Of a stretch of 64,000 bases of DNA, positions 23,553-32,088 are shown one piece after another. Below the pieces are notes generated by a model, which searched no databases, had not been told where the DNA came from, and saw only the letters and a program-made list of their open reading frames with translations. Position numbers and translations under genes: made by a program. Origin of the DNA: Armatimonadota bacterium (GTDB lineage Bacteria > Sysuimicrobiota > Sysuimicrobiia > Sysuimicrobiales > Humicultoraceae); contig VGFA01000005.1 of the NCBI GenBank assembly GCA_016869025.1, forward strand, positions 1-64,000, given 5' to 3'. Numbering within the stretch: the stretch's first letter is position 1; every line of letters begins with the position of its first letter.

Positions 23553-24743
23553 CTATCCGACCACCTCGCGGAACACCCGCAGGAAGTTGAGCCCGAGCAG
23601 CTTGCGCAGCTCACCCTCGCCGAACCCCCGCTCCGCCAGCTTCATGGTCAGGTTGGGCCAATCGCCAAAATCCCTGAAGCCGTCTATGCGATAGTCCGGC
23701 GTCAGCCGGTGCTCCTCGTCCCGGAATCCGCCCCAATCAAATGAGTTGGCGCGGCGCTTGGGCATGGAGGCCGGATACTCGATGAGCGACTCGGTTCCGG
23801 GACCCGGACCGGCCTTGTCGGTGCCGATGCCTACGTGGTCTATGCCGCAGACGTCCACCAGGTGCTCGACGTGGTCGGCGAACGCGTCCAGGGTCGGTTC
23901 CTTTGACGTTGAGATGAACCCGGGTAGGACCACCACGCCGAAATATCCGCCCGAATCGGCCACCGCCTTTGCCAGCTCATCGGACTTGCCGCGGTCGTGG
24001 TAGCAGACCGCCTTGCTGCTCGAGTGGGATACGACGATTGGCGCCTTCGAGACCTTCAGCGCGTCCCAGCCCACCTGCTCGCTGCAGTGGCTGACGTCAA
24101 CCAGCGTCCGCAGTTCGTTCAGCCGGGCCACGACCTCGCGGCCGAAATACGACAGGCCGCCCTGGTGGGCCTCGGTGCACCCGTCGCCGACCAGGTTGCG
24201 CAGGTTGTATGTCAACTGCACCATGCGCACGCCGAGATTGTGGAAGTACTCGATCCGGCTCAGGTCGTCGCCGTAGGGCGTGGTGTTCTGGAAGTCAAGG
24301 ATCAGGCCGCGCTTCCCTTCGCGATAGGCGCGCTCGACGTCGGCGGCGCGGAGGATCGGTACCATCTCACCGCCCAGGGCTTCCATGTAGGCGTAGGCCT
24401 GCGCGATACGCCTGCCGGCCAGCTCGAACGCCTCGCTCATCCGGGCGGTCCCGGAGTAAGTGCCGCAGGCCACGGTGACGCCGGACCGCCGCCAGAGGTC
24501 CATGTACCGCCTGCGCGCCTCCTCGGAGGTCTTGATCTCGCGGGCCGCCATGTCCACGAGCGGCGGTGCGGCCTCCTCGCGCGACAACCCCTGGCGGACG
24601 AACTGGTCGAGCGCCGCCTTCATCTTTTCGGTGAACAGGAACCCGGTGGTGACCGGTGGCTGCTGGGTGTCTATCACGAGCGCGTCCTCATGGAGCTGCC
24701 GGGCCTCCTGCGGGGTTAGGGTGGGCTTCCTGCGCTGTGCCAT
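23553..24743 (-). CDS. Membrane dipeptidase-like protein (peptidase M19), non-canonical metal site
   Basis: 396 residues of the amidohydrolase-type M19 family. The DVSHCSEQ and VVSHSSSKAVC segments keep the two later zinc histidines, and GVRMVQLTYN and DHVGIGTDKAG are family motifs. However, the usual N-terminal HxD is replaced by DTQQPP, and the bridging Glu of the EGG motif is Gln/Asn here (LDFQNTTP). It lacks a signal peptide. Dipeptide hydrolysis is therefore doubtful; a related amide or lactam substrate is possible. It lies 31 bases after LhgO, with AGGAGG before the ATG. Confidence 0.78.
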   Translation of the reverse strand: MAQRRKPTLTPQEARQLHEDALVIDTQQPPVTTGFLFTEKMKAALDQFVRQGLSREEAAPPLVDMAAREIKTSEEARRRYMDLWRRSGVTVACGTYSGTARMSEAFELAGRRIAQAYAYMEALGGEMVPILRAADVERAYREGKRGLILDFQNTTPYGDDLSRIEYFHNLGVRMVQLTYNLRNLVGDGCTEAHQGGLSYFGREVVARLNELRTLVDVSHCSEQVGWDALKVSKAPIVVSHSSSKAVCYHDRGKSDELAKAVADSGGYFGVVVLPGFISTSKEPTLDAFADHVEHLVDVCGIDHVGIGTDKAGPGPGTESLIEYPASMPKRRANSFDWGGFRDEEHRLTPDYRIDGFRDFGDWPNLTMKLAERGFGEGELRKLLGLNFLRVFREVVG

Positions 24744-24774
24744 CTTCTGCCTCCTTAGTGTCGCGGTTGCCCCT

Positions 24775-26040
24775 TCAAATGCGCGGGGAGATACCTGATG
24801 TCTTCAGCCCGAAGTCCTCTGTGGCCAGGCCAGCGACGTGGCGGCCGATGGCCAGCGCGGCCGTGGCCGCCGGCGACGGCGCGTTCAGCACGTGGATCGC
24901 ACGCCGCGACCGCAGTATCCGGAAGTCGTCCACCAGCGTGCCGTCGCGCGCCAGCGCCTGCGCCCGCACGCCGGCGCCATGGCGGACCACGTCGGTCAGG
25001 CGAAGGTCGGGTACGAGTCGTTGCAGCGCGGCCACGAAAGCCCTGGTGCTGAAAGACCGCCAGACCTCGTGGAGACCGGTGCGCCAGTGACGTCCGGCCA
25101 TCCGCCAGAACCCTGGATAGGTCAGGGTTTCGAGCATCTCGCCCGGATGCACGCGCCACCTGGTGTATCCCTCGCGGGCGTACGCGAACACGGCGTTGGG
25201 ACCGGCCTCGACCTCGCCGTGCACGGTGCGCGTGAGGTGCACCCCCAGGAATGGGAACTCTGGATCGGGCACCGGGTAGATCAGTCCACGCACCAGGTAC
25301 CGCCGCTGGGGCTTCAGCATGCAGTACTCCCCGCGGAAGGGTACGACGCGCACGTCCGGGGTCTCCCCGGCCATCCGCGCGACCGCATCGGAGTAGAGAC
25401 CGGCGCAGTTCACCAAATAGCCCGCGCGCACTTCACCGCGCGTCGTCAACAGCCGGAGGCCGCCGGATTCCCCGGCGATCGCGGTCACGCGCGCGCCGGT
25501 TGCGATCTCCACACCGCGGCGCCGGGCCTCGGCTGCCATGGCGCGCGCCACCTCTTGGAAATCCACGATCGCCGTGTTGGGCGAGTGGATCGCGCGCAGG
25601 CCCGACGCGTGCGGCTCGATTTCCCGGATCTCCTCGGGGCCCATCTTGCGCAGGCCCTCCACGCCGTTGGCCACACCGCGAGCGAACAGATCGTCCAGGC
25701 GCGGCAGTTCGCGTTCGTCGGTGGCGACGATGATCTTGCCGCAGTTCTCATAGCGCACGCGGTGCTCATCGCAGAAGGCCTTCAGCAGCCCGTTGCCGTC
25801 AACGCAGAGCCGTGCCTTGTAGGACCCTGGCTTGTAGTAGATGCCCGAGTGGATCACGCCGCTGTTGTGCCCGGTCTGGTGGGCTGCCAGCTCGCGTTCC
25901 TTCTCGAGGACGATCATGCGGAGACCCGGATGCCGCGTGATCAGCGCCAGCGTGGTGGCCAGGCCCACGATGCCGCCGCCGACGACCGCAACGTCGTAGT
26001 GGGTAGCATCAATGCCGGAGAGGGAACCAACAGGCGTCAT
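24775..26040 (-). CDS. lhgO: L-2-hydroxyglutarate oxidase
   Basis: About 421 residues of the DAO-type FAD family. Family-specific motifs are DVAVVGGGIVGLATTLAL for FAD binding, AAHQTGHNSGVIHSGIYYKP, and a C-terminal NAPSPAATAALAIGRHVA. LhgO oxidises L-2-hydroxyglutarate to 2-oxoglutarate and passes electrons to quinone. I chose the ATG at 26040 (MTPVGSLSG); an ATG at 26085 is an alternative. It is the first gene of a leftward operon with the M19 and threonine synthase-like genes. Confidence 0.88.
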   Translation of the reverse strand: MTPVGSLSGIDATHYDVAVVGGGIVGLATTLALITRHPGLRMIVLEKERELAAHQTGHNSGVIHSGIYYKPGSYKARLCVDGNGLLKAFCDEHRVRYENCGKIIVATDERELPRLDDLFARGVANGVEGLRKMGPEEIREIEPHASGLRAIHSPNTAIVDFQEVARAMAAEARRRGVEIATGARVTAIAGESGGLRLLTTRGEVRAGYLVNCAGLYSDAVARMAGETPDVRVVPFRGEYCMLKPQRRYLVRGLIYPVPDPEFPFLGVHLTRTVHGEVEAGPNAVFAYAREGYTRWRVHPGEMLETLTYPGFWRMAGRHWRTGLHEVWRSFSTRAFVAALQRLVPDLRLTDVVRHGAGVRAQALARDGTLVDDFRILRSRRAIHVLNAPSPAATAALAIGRHVAGLATEDFGLKTSGISPRI

Positions 26041-26111
26041 CGGTCTCGAATCGAGGTTTCTCCATGAGGAGTCGGCGCCCTGCATGGGATTCTGACCGCG
26101 GGGACAAATAA

Positions 26112-26140
26112 GCCGGGGACACCATTGCGGTATCCCCGGC
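26112..26140 (-). terminator. Intrinsic terminator after ferritin gene
   Basis: An 8-base perfect stem (GCCGGGGA / TCCCCGGC) with a 13-base loop; on the minus strand it is followed by TTATTT. It lies 53 bases after the ferritin stop and 72 bases before the lhgO start, and so separates the two transcripts. Confidence 0.7.
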
Positions 26141-26192
26141 CCCGGGCTGCTATCGTGCCCTTTCCTACATGCCTTTTCCCGGTGCCGGCGTC

Positions 26193-26684
26193 CTACTTCG
26201 CGCCCTTCCGGGCTAGGTAGTCCTCCACCTGGAGCAGGCCGCTCTCGCCGGCCATCCTGACGATGCTGAGCAGCGCCTCCATGCTGGACACTTCCTCGAG
26301 CTGCTCCTCAACAAACCACTGCATCGCGTTCTGGGTGGTGTAGTCGTTCTCCTTGATGGCCAGCTCCACGATCGCGTGGATCTGCTTGGTCACCGTGTTC
26401 TCCCAGTCCACGGAGAGCTTCACGCACTCCTCGGCGCTCTTGAACTTGCCCTTGGGAGCGGGAATGGCCGGGATGGCTACCGTGCCCCCCGCATCCAGGA
26501 CATAGCGCAGGATGCGCATGCCGTGCTCGCGCTCCTCTTCCGCCTGGCTGTAGAAGTGCTTGGCCAGCCCGGTCAAACCCGCCGAGTCGAAGTGCGTGGC
26601 GATGGCGACGTACTGGAGCGAGGCCGCGAACTCATGGCCGATCTGCTCGTTTAGCGCGTTGTTCATCTTGTCGCTGAAGAACAT
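26193..26684 (-). CDS. Ferritin
   Basis: 163 residues, the length of bacterial non-haem ferritin (FtnA). Ferroxidase ligands are visible: Glu in NEQIGHEFAASLQYVAI, the EEEREHGMRIL helix with Glu and His, and Glu/Gln residues in FVEEQLEEVSSM. It stores iron as a 24-mer shell in the cytoplasm. The Shine-Dalgarno is GAGGAGG before the ATG. An iron-type ABC importer occurs elsewhere in the window, but no regulator box was recognised upstream. Confidence 0.95.
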   Translation of the reverse strand: MFFSDKMNNALNEQIGHEFAASLQYVAIATHFDSAGLTGLAKHFYSQAEEEREHGMRILRYVLDAGGTVAIPAIPAPKGKFKSAEECVKLSVDWENTVTKQIHAIVELAIKENDYTTQNAMQWFVEEQLEEVSSMEALLSIVRMAGESGLLQVEDYLARKGAK

Positions 26685-26777
26685 GACTGCCTCCTCGTGT
26701 TTGGTACCACCGTGTGTGGCACACCGTGCGGATTACCACAGCGTGGGGTGTCGCCGCGTGTGGCTTCATTCTCCCGT

Positions 26778-27953
26778 CTAAACGAAACTAACGGGCGGTT
26801 CCTTCCCGGCTCGTGAGGATCTCAGGGCAAACGCGAACGCCGCGCCCAATGCGGGTAGGAACCCGGCCAGCAGGTACATCTGCCCGAGCCCGATCGCGCG
26901 TCCCAACAACCCTCCGCCGATCGCTCCCATGCCGATGCCGATCTCGTGAAAGACCCCCATCGTGCCCATGGCGCTCCCGCGTTCGTGGGCAGGAACCAAA
27001 TCGGCTGCCAGCGCGTAGAGCGCGGGATTGCCCAGGCCCAAGCCCAGGCCCGAAAGCAAGGCAGCTACCAGCAGCCATCCTCCGGAGAGCAGCGAGGTCG
27101 CCCACATCCCGGCGGAGGCCAGGACCAGCGCCGGCCAGATGACCGCCAGGCGTCCATACCGGTCGGAGAGGCGTCCGGCAAGCGTCTGCGCCAGGAGAAG
27201 ACCCGCGGCCTGTGCTACGAACACCATGCCCGGATTGGACAGGTCGCGGCGGCTGGCATGGACCGCCAGCAGGGCGACGTTCGTCCCAAACGTCACCGCG
27301 AGCGTCACCAGCAGCGAGCCCGGCATCAGGACCGCCAGGTTGATCAGCCGCGTACCGCGATGGTCGGCGGGATTGGGCGGGAGCGACCGCAAGGGCCCTG
27401 CAAGCAGCACGCCCAGCAGGCCGGCGGCAATGCACGCCGCGAACAGGGCTGGGTAACCGGCGGCCTGTGAGATCGCCACGCCGGCCGGCGGCGCTATTCC
27501 CCCGCTCAACGTCGCCGCCAGCCCAAACAGACTGAGGGCCTCGCCACGGCGCTGCGCAGGTGCGAGGTTGGCGGCCAAGGCCTGGCTCGCCGTCACGAAG
27601 AACGCGATCGCCAGGCCGGAGGTGGCCCGCAGGGCAAGCAGCGCGCCCACCGAGGGTGCCAGCCAGTATCCGAGCGCGCAGAGCGCGTAGATCGCCGCGC
27701 CGACCGTCAGCGGCGCCACGCCGTTCCCGCGGTCAACCCACCATCCGGCGAGGGGTCGAACGAAGAGCGCCACAACCGCGACCAGCCCAATCATCAGCCC
27801 AATCACGGCGTCATCGGCTCCGAGCCGCACCGCGTACAGGGGGAGAGCAGCGGTCAGCAACTGGAATCCAAAGAAGGTGGTCATGGCGACTATCCAAAGG
27901 TCAACAAACGCGCGGCTGAAAAAGCGCTCGTGCCGGGGCCGCAATGTCAGCAA
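26778..27953 (-). CDS. Major facilitator superfamily transporter
   Basis: 391 residues, about twelve hydrophobic helices. The MFS loop 2-3 motif appears as GWWVDRGNG and repeats in the second half as GRLSDRYGRLAV. This is an inner-membrane secondary carrier, most like drug or sugar efflux members. The TTG start (MLTLRPRHERF) is tentative. The ferritin gene lies downstream on the same strand after 93 bases. Confidence 0.85.
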   Translation of the reverse strand: MLTLRPRHERFFSRAFVDLWIVAMTTFFGFQLLTAALPLYAVRLGADDAVIGLMIGLVAVVALFVRPLAGWWVDRGNGVAPLTVGAAIYALCALGYWLAPSVGALLALRATSGLAIAFFVTASQALAANLAPAQRRGEALSLFGLAATLSGGIAPPAGVAISQAAGYPALFAACIAAGLLGVLLAGPLRSLPPNPADHRGTRLINLAVLMPGSLLVTLAVTFGTNVALLAVHASRRDLSNPGMVFVAQAAGLLLAQTLAGRLSDRYGRLAVIWPALVLASAGMWATSLLSGGWLLVAALLSGLGLGLGNPALYALAADLVPAHERGSAMGTMGVFHEIGIGMGAIGGGLLGRAIGLGQMYLLAGFLPALGAAFAFALRSSRAGKEPPVSFV

Positions 27954-28041
27954 GGCCTCGACGGGTACGGCGGGACAAGTTCGTGGGGCGGGACTTCCAT
28001 GGTCGCTCTGTTCTATGTGCGGCCGCGGCTTCCTGGGGTTA

Positions 28042-29196
28042 TCAGGAGAGATACTTCGTGATCATCGCGCCCACCGCCGCGTCGCACGCCCGGAAACCGC
28101 CCTCAGAACCACAGTTGGTCGCGGCCAGGAACGCGGCGTTCCGTGCCGGGGCAAGCCAGATGACCGCGTACCAAAGGGTGTTGCTGCCGGCATGGGTGAG
28201 GGCAGTCCCATCGGCCCAACCTCTTTGCACCACGCCCCATCCCAGGGCGTAGCCCTGCCCGAACTCATCCCGGTGGAGGCGCCGAAAGCTCTCGGTACCG
28301 ACCAGGAGGCCGGGCTCACCGCGCGCCCCCCTGAGGTGGAGCGCGGCATAGCGTGCCCAGTCACTCATCGAGCAGTGGACCGTGCCTGCCGGCCCGATCG
28401 CCTGCGGGTTGTCTGCGTCGGGTCCCGGCGCAACTGGATGGCAGCCGGCGGGCGTATGCCCCCACGGCTGAGTGAAGCCCGGCGCGCCGAAGCCCACGGT
28501 GTTCATCCCCAGCGGGCTAAAGAGTTTCTGGCGCATCAGGTCCTCCCATCTCTGCCCGGTCACCTGCTCGGCGAACGCGCCGGCGATCGCATACCCGAAG
28601 TTCGAGTAGATCATCCGCGAGCCCGGCTCGGCCACCGGCGCGCGGGAAAGGACTATTTCGATCAACGCGCGCCTCTGCTGCGGGAGGGGTCCGGTCAGTG
28701 CGCGGACCTGCGGCCAGATCGCCGGGTCCGGGCTGCGATCGTCGGGCAGCCCGGATCGGAGAGAGAGCAGGTGCACCACCGTGACCCGATGGTAGCCGGG
28801 GTGGATCTTGCCCAGCATGTCCGGGAAGACGTCTGCCACCGTCGCTCCCCAGGACAGCATACCTTGTTCGACCAGCAGGGCGATGAGCGTGGCCGTCATG
28901 GACTTGGTGCACGAGCCGATGTGAAACCGATCGTGCACCTGCACGCGATCGTCGGTTCCGGAGCGACGCACGCCAGTCGCGCCGATCGCTGCAACGTCGC
29001 TGCCCTGCACGAAGGCGCCGGCCAGCGCGGGCATTCGGTGCGCAGCGCGGACCGGCTCGAGCAACCCGTCCAGGCTCTCGGGCGCTGCCTGAGCCAGGCA
29101 CGCCTTCTCCACGATGGTGACGGGCAGGAAAGTGGCGCCTGCGCCAAGAGCCGCGAGCCTCAGGAGGGTCCGCCTGTTCAGGTGGTAGGCCGTCAT
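28042..29196 (-). CDS. Serine beta-lactamase-fold hydrolase, Tat-exported
   Basis: 384 residues from the ATG at 29196. An N-terminal twin-arginine signal (NRRTLLRLAALGAGATFLPV) precedes a class C beta-lactamase / DD-peptidase domain: IGSCTKSM gives the SxxK nucleophile, MIYSNFGYAIAG the YxN, and LTHAGSNT the HxG. The group includes esterases and D-aminopeptidases; resistance should not be assumed. It acts outside the cytoplasmic membrane. Its start lies 16 bases from the divergent endonuclease V-like gene. Confidence 0.85.
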   Translation of the reverse strand: MTAYHLNRRTLLRLAALGAGATFLPVTIVEKACLAQAAPESLDGLLEPVRAAHRMPALAGAFVQGSDVAAIGATGVRRSGTDDRVQVHDRFHIGSCTKSMTATLIALLVEQGMLSWGATVADVFPDMLGKIHPGYHRVTVVHLLSLRSGLPDDRSPDPAIWPQVRALTGPLPQQRRALIEIVLSRAPVAEPGSRMIYSNFGYAIAGAFAEQVTGQRWEDLMRQKLFSPLGMNTVGFGAPGFTQPWGHTPAGCHPVAPGPDADNPQAIGPAGTVHCSMSDWARYAALHLRGARGEPGLLVGTESFRRLHRDEFGQGYALGWGVVQRGWADGTALTHAGSNTLWYAVIWLAPARNAAFLAATNCGSEGGFRACDAAVGAMITKYLS

Positions 29197-29212
29197 CACC
29201 AGGGGATGCGGC

Positions 29213-29974
29213 GTGTGTGCGAGAACCGCCTTTCCTGTGGACCGTGCGCCGCTGTCATGGCCGGTTACAGGCGACGCCCTGATCGCCGCACAGGTGACAC
29301 TCGCGGCCGCGTCGCCCGAACCGTGGCGCCTCGCCGGTGGCCGCCCGGTTTCCCTGGCCTCGGTGGCCGGCTGCTTCGTCTGCTTCCCAAGGGGATCCAA
29401 AGGCCCAGGGGCGGCAGGCGATGCCGGCTGGGCTGCCGCAGCATGGCTGACAGACGGCAGGCTGCTGGCGGTGTCCGTTGTCGGCGGGCGGGCGCCCGCG
29501 GCCTATGAGCCGGGGCTGCTTGCCCTGCGCGAGGGGCCGCTGCTGGAGGCGGCAGTGCGCGGCCTGCCCGGAGCGCCGGAGGTGCTCATCGTCAACGCCA
29601 CGGGCCGCGACCATCCGCGACGCGCCGGCCTGGCGCTTCACCTGGGTGCCGTGCTGTCGCTGCCTACTGTGGGCATCACGGCAAGGCCGCTGGTTGCCGG
29701 GGGAGACTGGCCGCCCGACGAGAGCGGTGCCGCCAGTCCCCTGCGGATCGGCGATGAGGTCGTCGGGTTCTGGCTGCGCACAAGACGCGGCACACGCCCC
29801 CTGGCCGTGCATGCCGCCTGGCGTACCGATCCCGAGACCGCCCTGGCTGTCGTCGTGGCCGTGACCGGGGACGCCCGGACGCCCGAACCGCTACGTCTGG
29901 CGAGGCGCGCGGCACGGGAGGCGCGCGCGATGAGGGCTCCCGAAAGGGATATCTGGAATCGCAGCAAACAGTAG
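29213..29974 (+). CDS. Endonuclease V homologue with altered catalytic residues
   Basis: 253 residues with clear endonuclease V landmarks: YEPGLLALREGPLLEAA, HPRRAGLALHLGAVLSLPTV and the C-terminal PEPLRLARRAAREA. Endonuclease V nicks DNA or RNA next to inosine using two aspartates and a glutamate. Here the first strand reads SVAGCFVCF where GVDxxF is expected (Asp to Phe), and LIVNATG replaces xxxDGxG (Asp to Asn); the Glu in REGP is kept. Catalysis is therefore doubtful. The GTG at 29213 is the upstream limit of the frame; the true start may be internal. Confidence 0.78.
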   Translation: MCARTAFPVDRAPLSWPVTGDALIAAQVTLAAASPEPWRLAGGRPVSLASVAGCFVCFPRGSKGPGAAGDAGWAAAAWLTDGRLLAVSVVGGRAPAAYEPGLLALREGPLLEAAVRGLPGAPEVLIVNATGRDHPRRAGLALHLGAVLSLPTVGITARPLVAGGDWPPDESGAASPLRIGDEVVGFWLRTRRGTRPLAVHAAWRTDPETALAVVVAVTGDARTPEPLRLARRAAREARAMRAPERDIWNRSKQ

Positions 29975-30005
29975 TACCAAGTCAATCAGGATCAACAGGG
30001 GGGCG

Positions 30006-30425
30006 ATGCAGATGTCTGACGCGATTCGCCTTGTAGACTACTTCTACACCGAGGCGAGCGACAAACCAGGGGAGGGCGCCCGCGTACTGGGCCACCTCAA
30101 GGAGGCCGGTGTCAACCTGATCGGCTTTCACGGCTTCCCGAAGGGCCGGCGGGCGCAGCTCGTCTTCCTTCCTTCTGACCCTGCGGCATTCAAGGCCGCG
30201 GCCAGAAAAGCAAAGTGGAAGGTCGTCGGCCCGAAGAAGGCCTTCGTAATCGAAGGCGACGATCGGGTCGGCGCCCTCGTCGAGCATTTCCAGAGGCTGG
30301 CCGCCGCCAAGGTCAACGTCACGGCATCAGATGCCGTCAGCGCCGGTGCCGGGCGATTTGGCGCGATCTTCTGGGTAAAGGCACGCGACGTGAAGCGCGC
30401 GGCCAAGGCCCTGAGCGCGGGTTAG
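30006..30425 (+). CDS. ACT-like tandem-domain protein of unknown function
   Basis: 139 residues that look like two ACT-type beta-alpha-beta modules: residues 6-65 (VDYFYTEASDKPGEGARVLG, LKEAGVNLIGFHGFP) and 75-135 (FVIEGDDRVGALVEHFQRLA, AAKVNVTASDAVSAGAGRFG). ACT modules bind small ligands, mostly amino acids, and regulate enzymes. There is no enzyme domain. GGGGGCG precedes the ATG. It is close to a DUF305 gene on the same strand (6-base gap). Confidence 0.6.
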   Translation: MQMSDAIRLVDYFYTEASDKPGEGARVLGHLKEAGVNLIGFHGFPKGRRAQLVFLPSDPAAFKAAARKAKWKVVGPKKAFVIEGDDRVGALVEHFQRLAAAKVNVTASDAVSAGAGRFGAIFWVKARDVKRAAKALSAG

Positions 30426-30431
30426 GGTCAG

Positions 30432-31019
30432 GTGCGGAACTCGCCGCTGCTAATCCTCGCCGCCCTCGTGTGCCTGGCGCCGCCCGGCATGCTCCATGCC
30501 GCGGCCGCCCCGGTAGCCCTGCCCAAGCCGGCGGCCTCGCCCACGCCGAGTCCGGCGATCAGCGCGCTATCGCGCCTCAGCGGGCCGGCGTTCGACGTCG
30601 CCTTCATGCGGGAACTCATCCCCATCCACGAAGAAGCCGTGGAGATCGCGATGGCCGCCACACTGCACGCCGATCACACTGAGCTGCTGCGGTGGAACCA
30701 GGTGATGATCGACCGCAAGAGCGCTCAGGTCCGCCAAAAGCTGGCCTGGCTGCAGGAGGCCGGCGCTGCGCCGGGCCGGCGCAACGTAAGTGTCGTGACT
30801 GAATCGGTGAAGAGGATGCGGGGACTGCGGGGCGCCGCGCTCGAGCGGGCCTACCTGTCCCTGATTGCCGCGCACCTCGAGCAGAGCACAGCCCTGGCCA
30901 GACTGGCCGCAACGAAGGCCGACCGGCAGGAGCTGAGGAGCATGGCCCAGGCGATCGTGGCCGTGGAGGTCAGGGAGGTTGCCCGGCTCCGCGCCTGGCA
31001 GAGGGCCTGGTACCCGTAG
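30432..31019 (+). CDS. DUF305-like secreted protein
   Basis: 195 residues. A signal peptide (LLILAALVCLAPPGMLHAAA) and a Pro/Ala linker precede a four-helix region typical of DUF305: FDVAFMRELIPIHEEAVEIA, where relatives have a His-rich HHxxA motif, then LRWNQVMIDRKSAQVRQKL and a second repeat. DUF305 proteins are often encoded near copper or other metal genes, but no such gene is adjacent. The start is GTG. Confidence 0.7.
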   Translation: MRNSPLLILAALVCLAPPGMLHAAAAPVALPKPAASPTPSPAISALSRLSGPAFDVAFMRELIPIHEEAVEIAMAATLHADHTELLRWNQVMIDRKSAQVRQKLAWLQEAGAAPGRRNVSVVTESVKRMRGLRGAALERAYLSLIAAHLEQSTALARLAATKADRQELRSMAQAIVAVEVREVARLRAWQRAWYP

Positions 31020-31115
31020 ATCCCTGTTGTGCTGGCGGGCGATCCGTGAGAGAATATCTGGGCATCGCAGAACAAGTTCGATCTGTGGTAGCTTGCAGGA
31101 CAAGGTGGGAATAGC

Positions 31116-31322
31116 ATGGCAACAGGTACAGTGAAGTGGTTCAGCTCTGAGAAGGGGTATGGCTTCATCACCCCGGACGACGGCACGAAGGATCTGTTCG
31201 TGCACTTCAGCGGCATAGAGGGGGAAGGGTACAAGTCCCTCTCTGAGGGGCAGAAGGTCGAGTACACCCAGACCCAGGGCCAGAAGGGCCCGCAGGCAAC
31301 TGGAGTTCGGCCAATCGGGTAG
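31116..31322 (+). CDS. Cold-shock domain protein
   Basis: 68 residues, the standard CspA/CspC size. RNA-binding motifs are [17 protein letters not shown] (RNP1) and [10 protein letters not shown] (RNP2). It is a single-stranded nucleic acid chaperone in the cytoplasm. A 96-base upstream region without other genes can serve as its leader; a strong hairpin follows at 31373. Confidence 0.95.
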   Translation: MATGTVKWFSSEKGYGFITPDDGTKDLFVHFSGIEGEGYKSLSEGQKVEYTQTQGQKGPQATGVRPIG

Positions 31323-31372
31323 CGTCTTCGACAATCCGTTCTGTCCGTCGAGGCTTGTCCACGAGACAGATG

Positions 31373-31404
31373 CAGGCCTGGGATAACGCTGCCCAGGCCT
31401 GTTT
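31373..31404 (+). terminator. Intrinsic terminator after cold-shock gene
   Basis: Perfect 10-base arms CAGGCCTGGG (31373-31382) and CCCAGGCCTG (31392-31401) with a 9-base loop, followed by TTT. It lies 51 bases after the csp stop. Confidence 0.8.
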
Positions 31405-31520
31405 GCACGTGCGGCCTCGGTGGACGCCGTGCCTGAACAAGAGCGGGATAACTAGGACATCGGGGCCCTCGAGACGAAGTTCACGGAAGTTAGATAACGA
31501 CCTCGGAGGGGGTGACAGCG

Positions 31521-32084
31521 ATGCGACACCGGTCATTCGGCAGGAGTGCCGCGTGGGCAGTCTGCCTCTGTCTGGTGGGCAGCCTGATTCTACCAAGCGT
31601 CGCCCACGCCAGAACGGCGGAGGAGATTGACGCGAGCGTGAACGCGGCGCTGGCTCGGTTCACGAAGCAGGTGCAGGGATCCAGGGAACTCCTCCAGACC
31701 GCCAGGGGCGTCCTCGTGTTCGCGGGCGTAATCAAGGCCGGCGTGGGCGTCGGGGCTGAGTACGGGGAGGGCGCCCTGCGCATCGGCGGCAAGAGCGTGG
31801 GATACTACAGCATCGCGGCGGCCTCGATTGGGCTCCAGTTGGGGGCCCAGAAGAAGGATATCATCATCGTGTTCCTGGAGGATGCCGCCCTCAGGAAGTT
31901 CCAGGCCAGCCAGGGCTGGCAGGTAGGTGTTGATGGCTCGGTTGTGTTGATTGACGTGGGGGTCAACGCTTCCATAGACACGACGAAGATCAATCAGCCC
32001 GTCGTGGGATTCGTGGTGGGCCAGAAGGGGCTCATGTACAACCTGACCCTCGAGGGGTCTAAGATATCCAAGCTCAAGAAGTAG
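31521..32084 (+). CDS. SYLF/Ysc84 lipid-binding domain protein, secreted
   Basis: About 187 residues. A signal peptide (SAAWAVCLCLVGSLILPSVA) precedes a SYLF domain: RGVLVFAGVIKAGVGVGAEYGEGALRI, here shown in two parts as GVLVFAGVIKAG and GEGALRIGGKSVGYY, then IGLQLGAQKKDIIIVFL and GVNASIDTTKINQ. SYLF domains bind phosphoinositides in eukaryotes and are periplasmic in bacteria. GGAGGGGG lies 8 bases before the ATG at 31521, which favours that start over the GTG at 31512. Confidence 0.85.
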   Translation: MRHRSFGRSAAWAVCLCLVGSLILPSVAHARTAEEIDASVNAALARFTKQVQGSRELLQTARGVLVFAGVIKAGVGVGAEYGEGALRIGGKSVGYYSIAAASIGLQLGAQKKDIIIVFLEDAALRKFQASQGWQVGVDGSVVLIDVGVNASIDTTKINQPVVGFVVGQKGLMYNLTLEGSKISKLKK

Positions 32085-32088
32085 ACTG

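Noticed and set aside
29213-29974. Annotation as an active endonuclease V (nfi)
   Set aside because: The alignment of motifs shows Phe and Asn at the two metal-binding Asp positions, so the active label is not supported.
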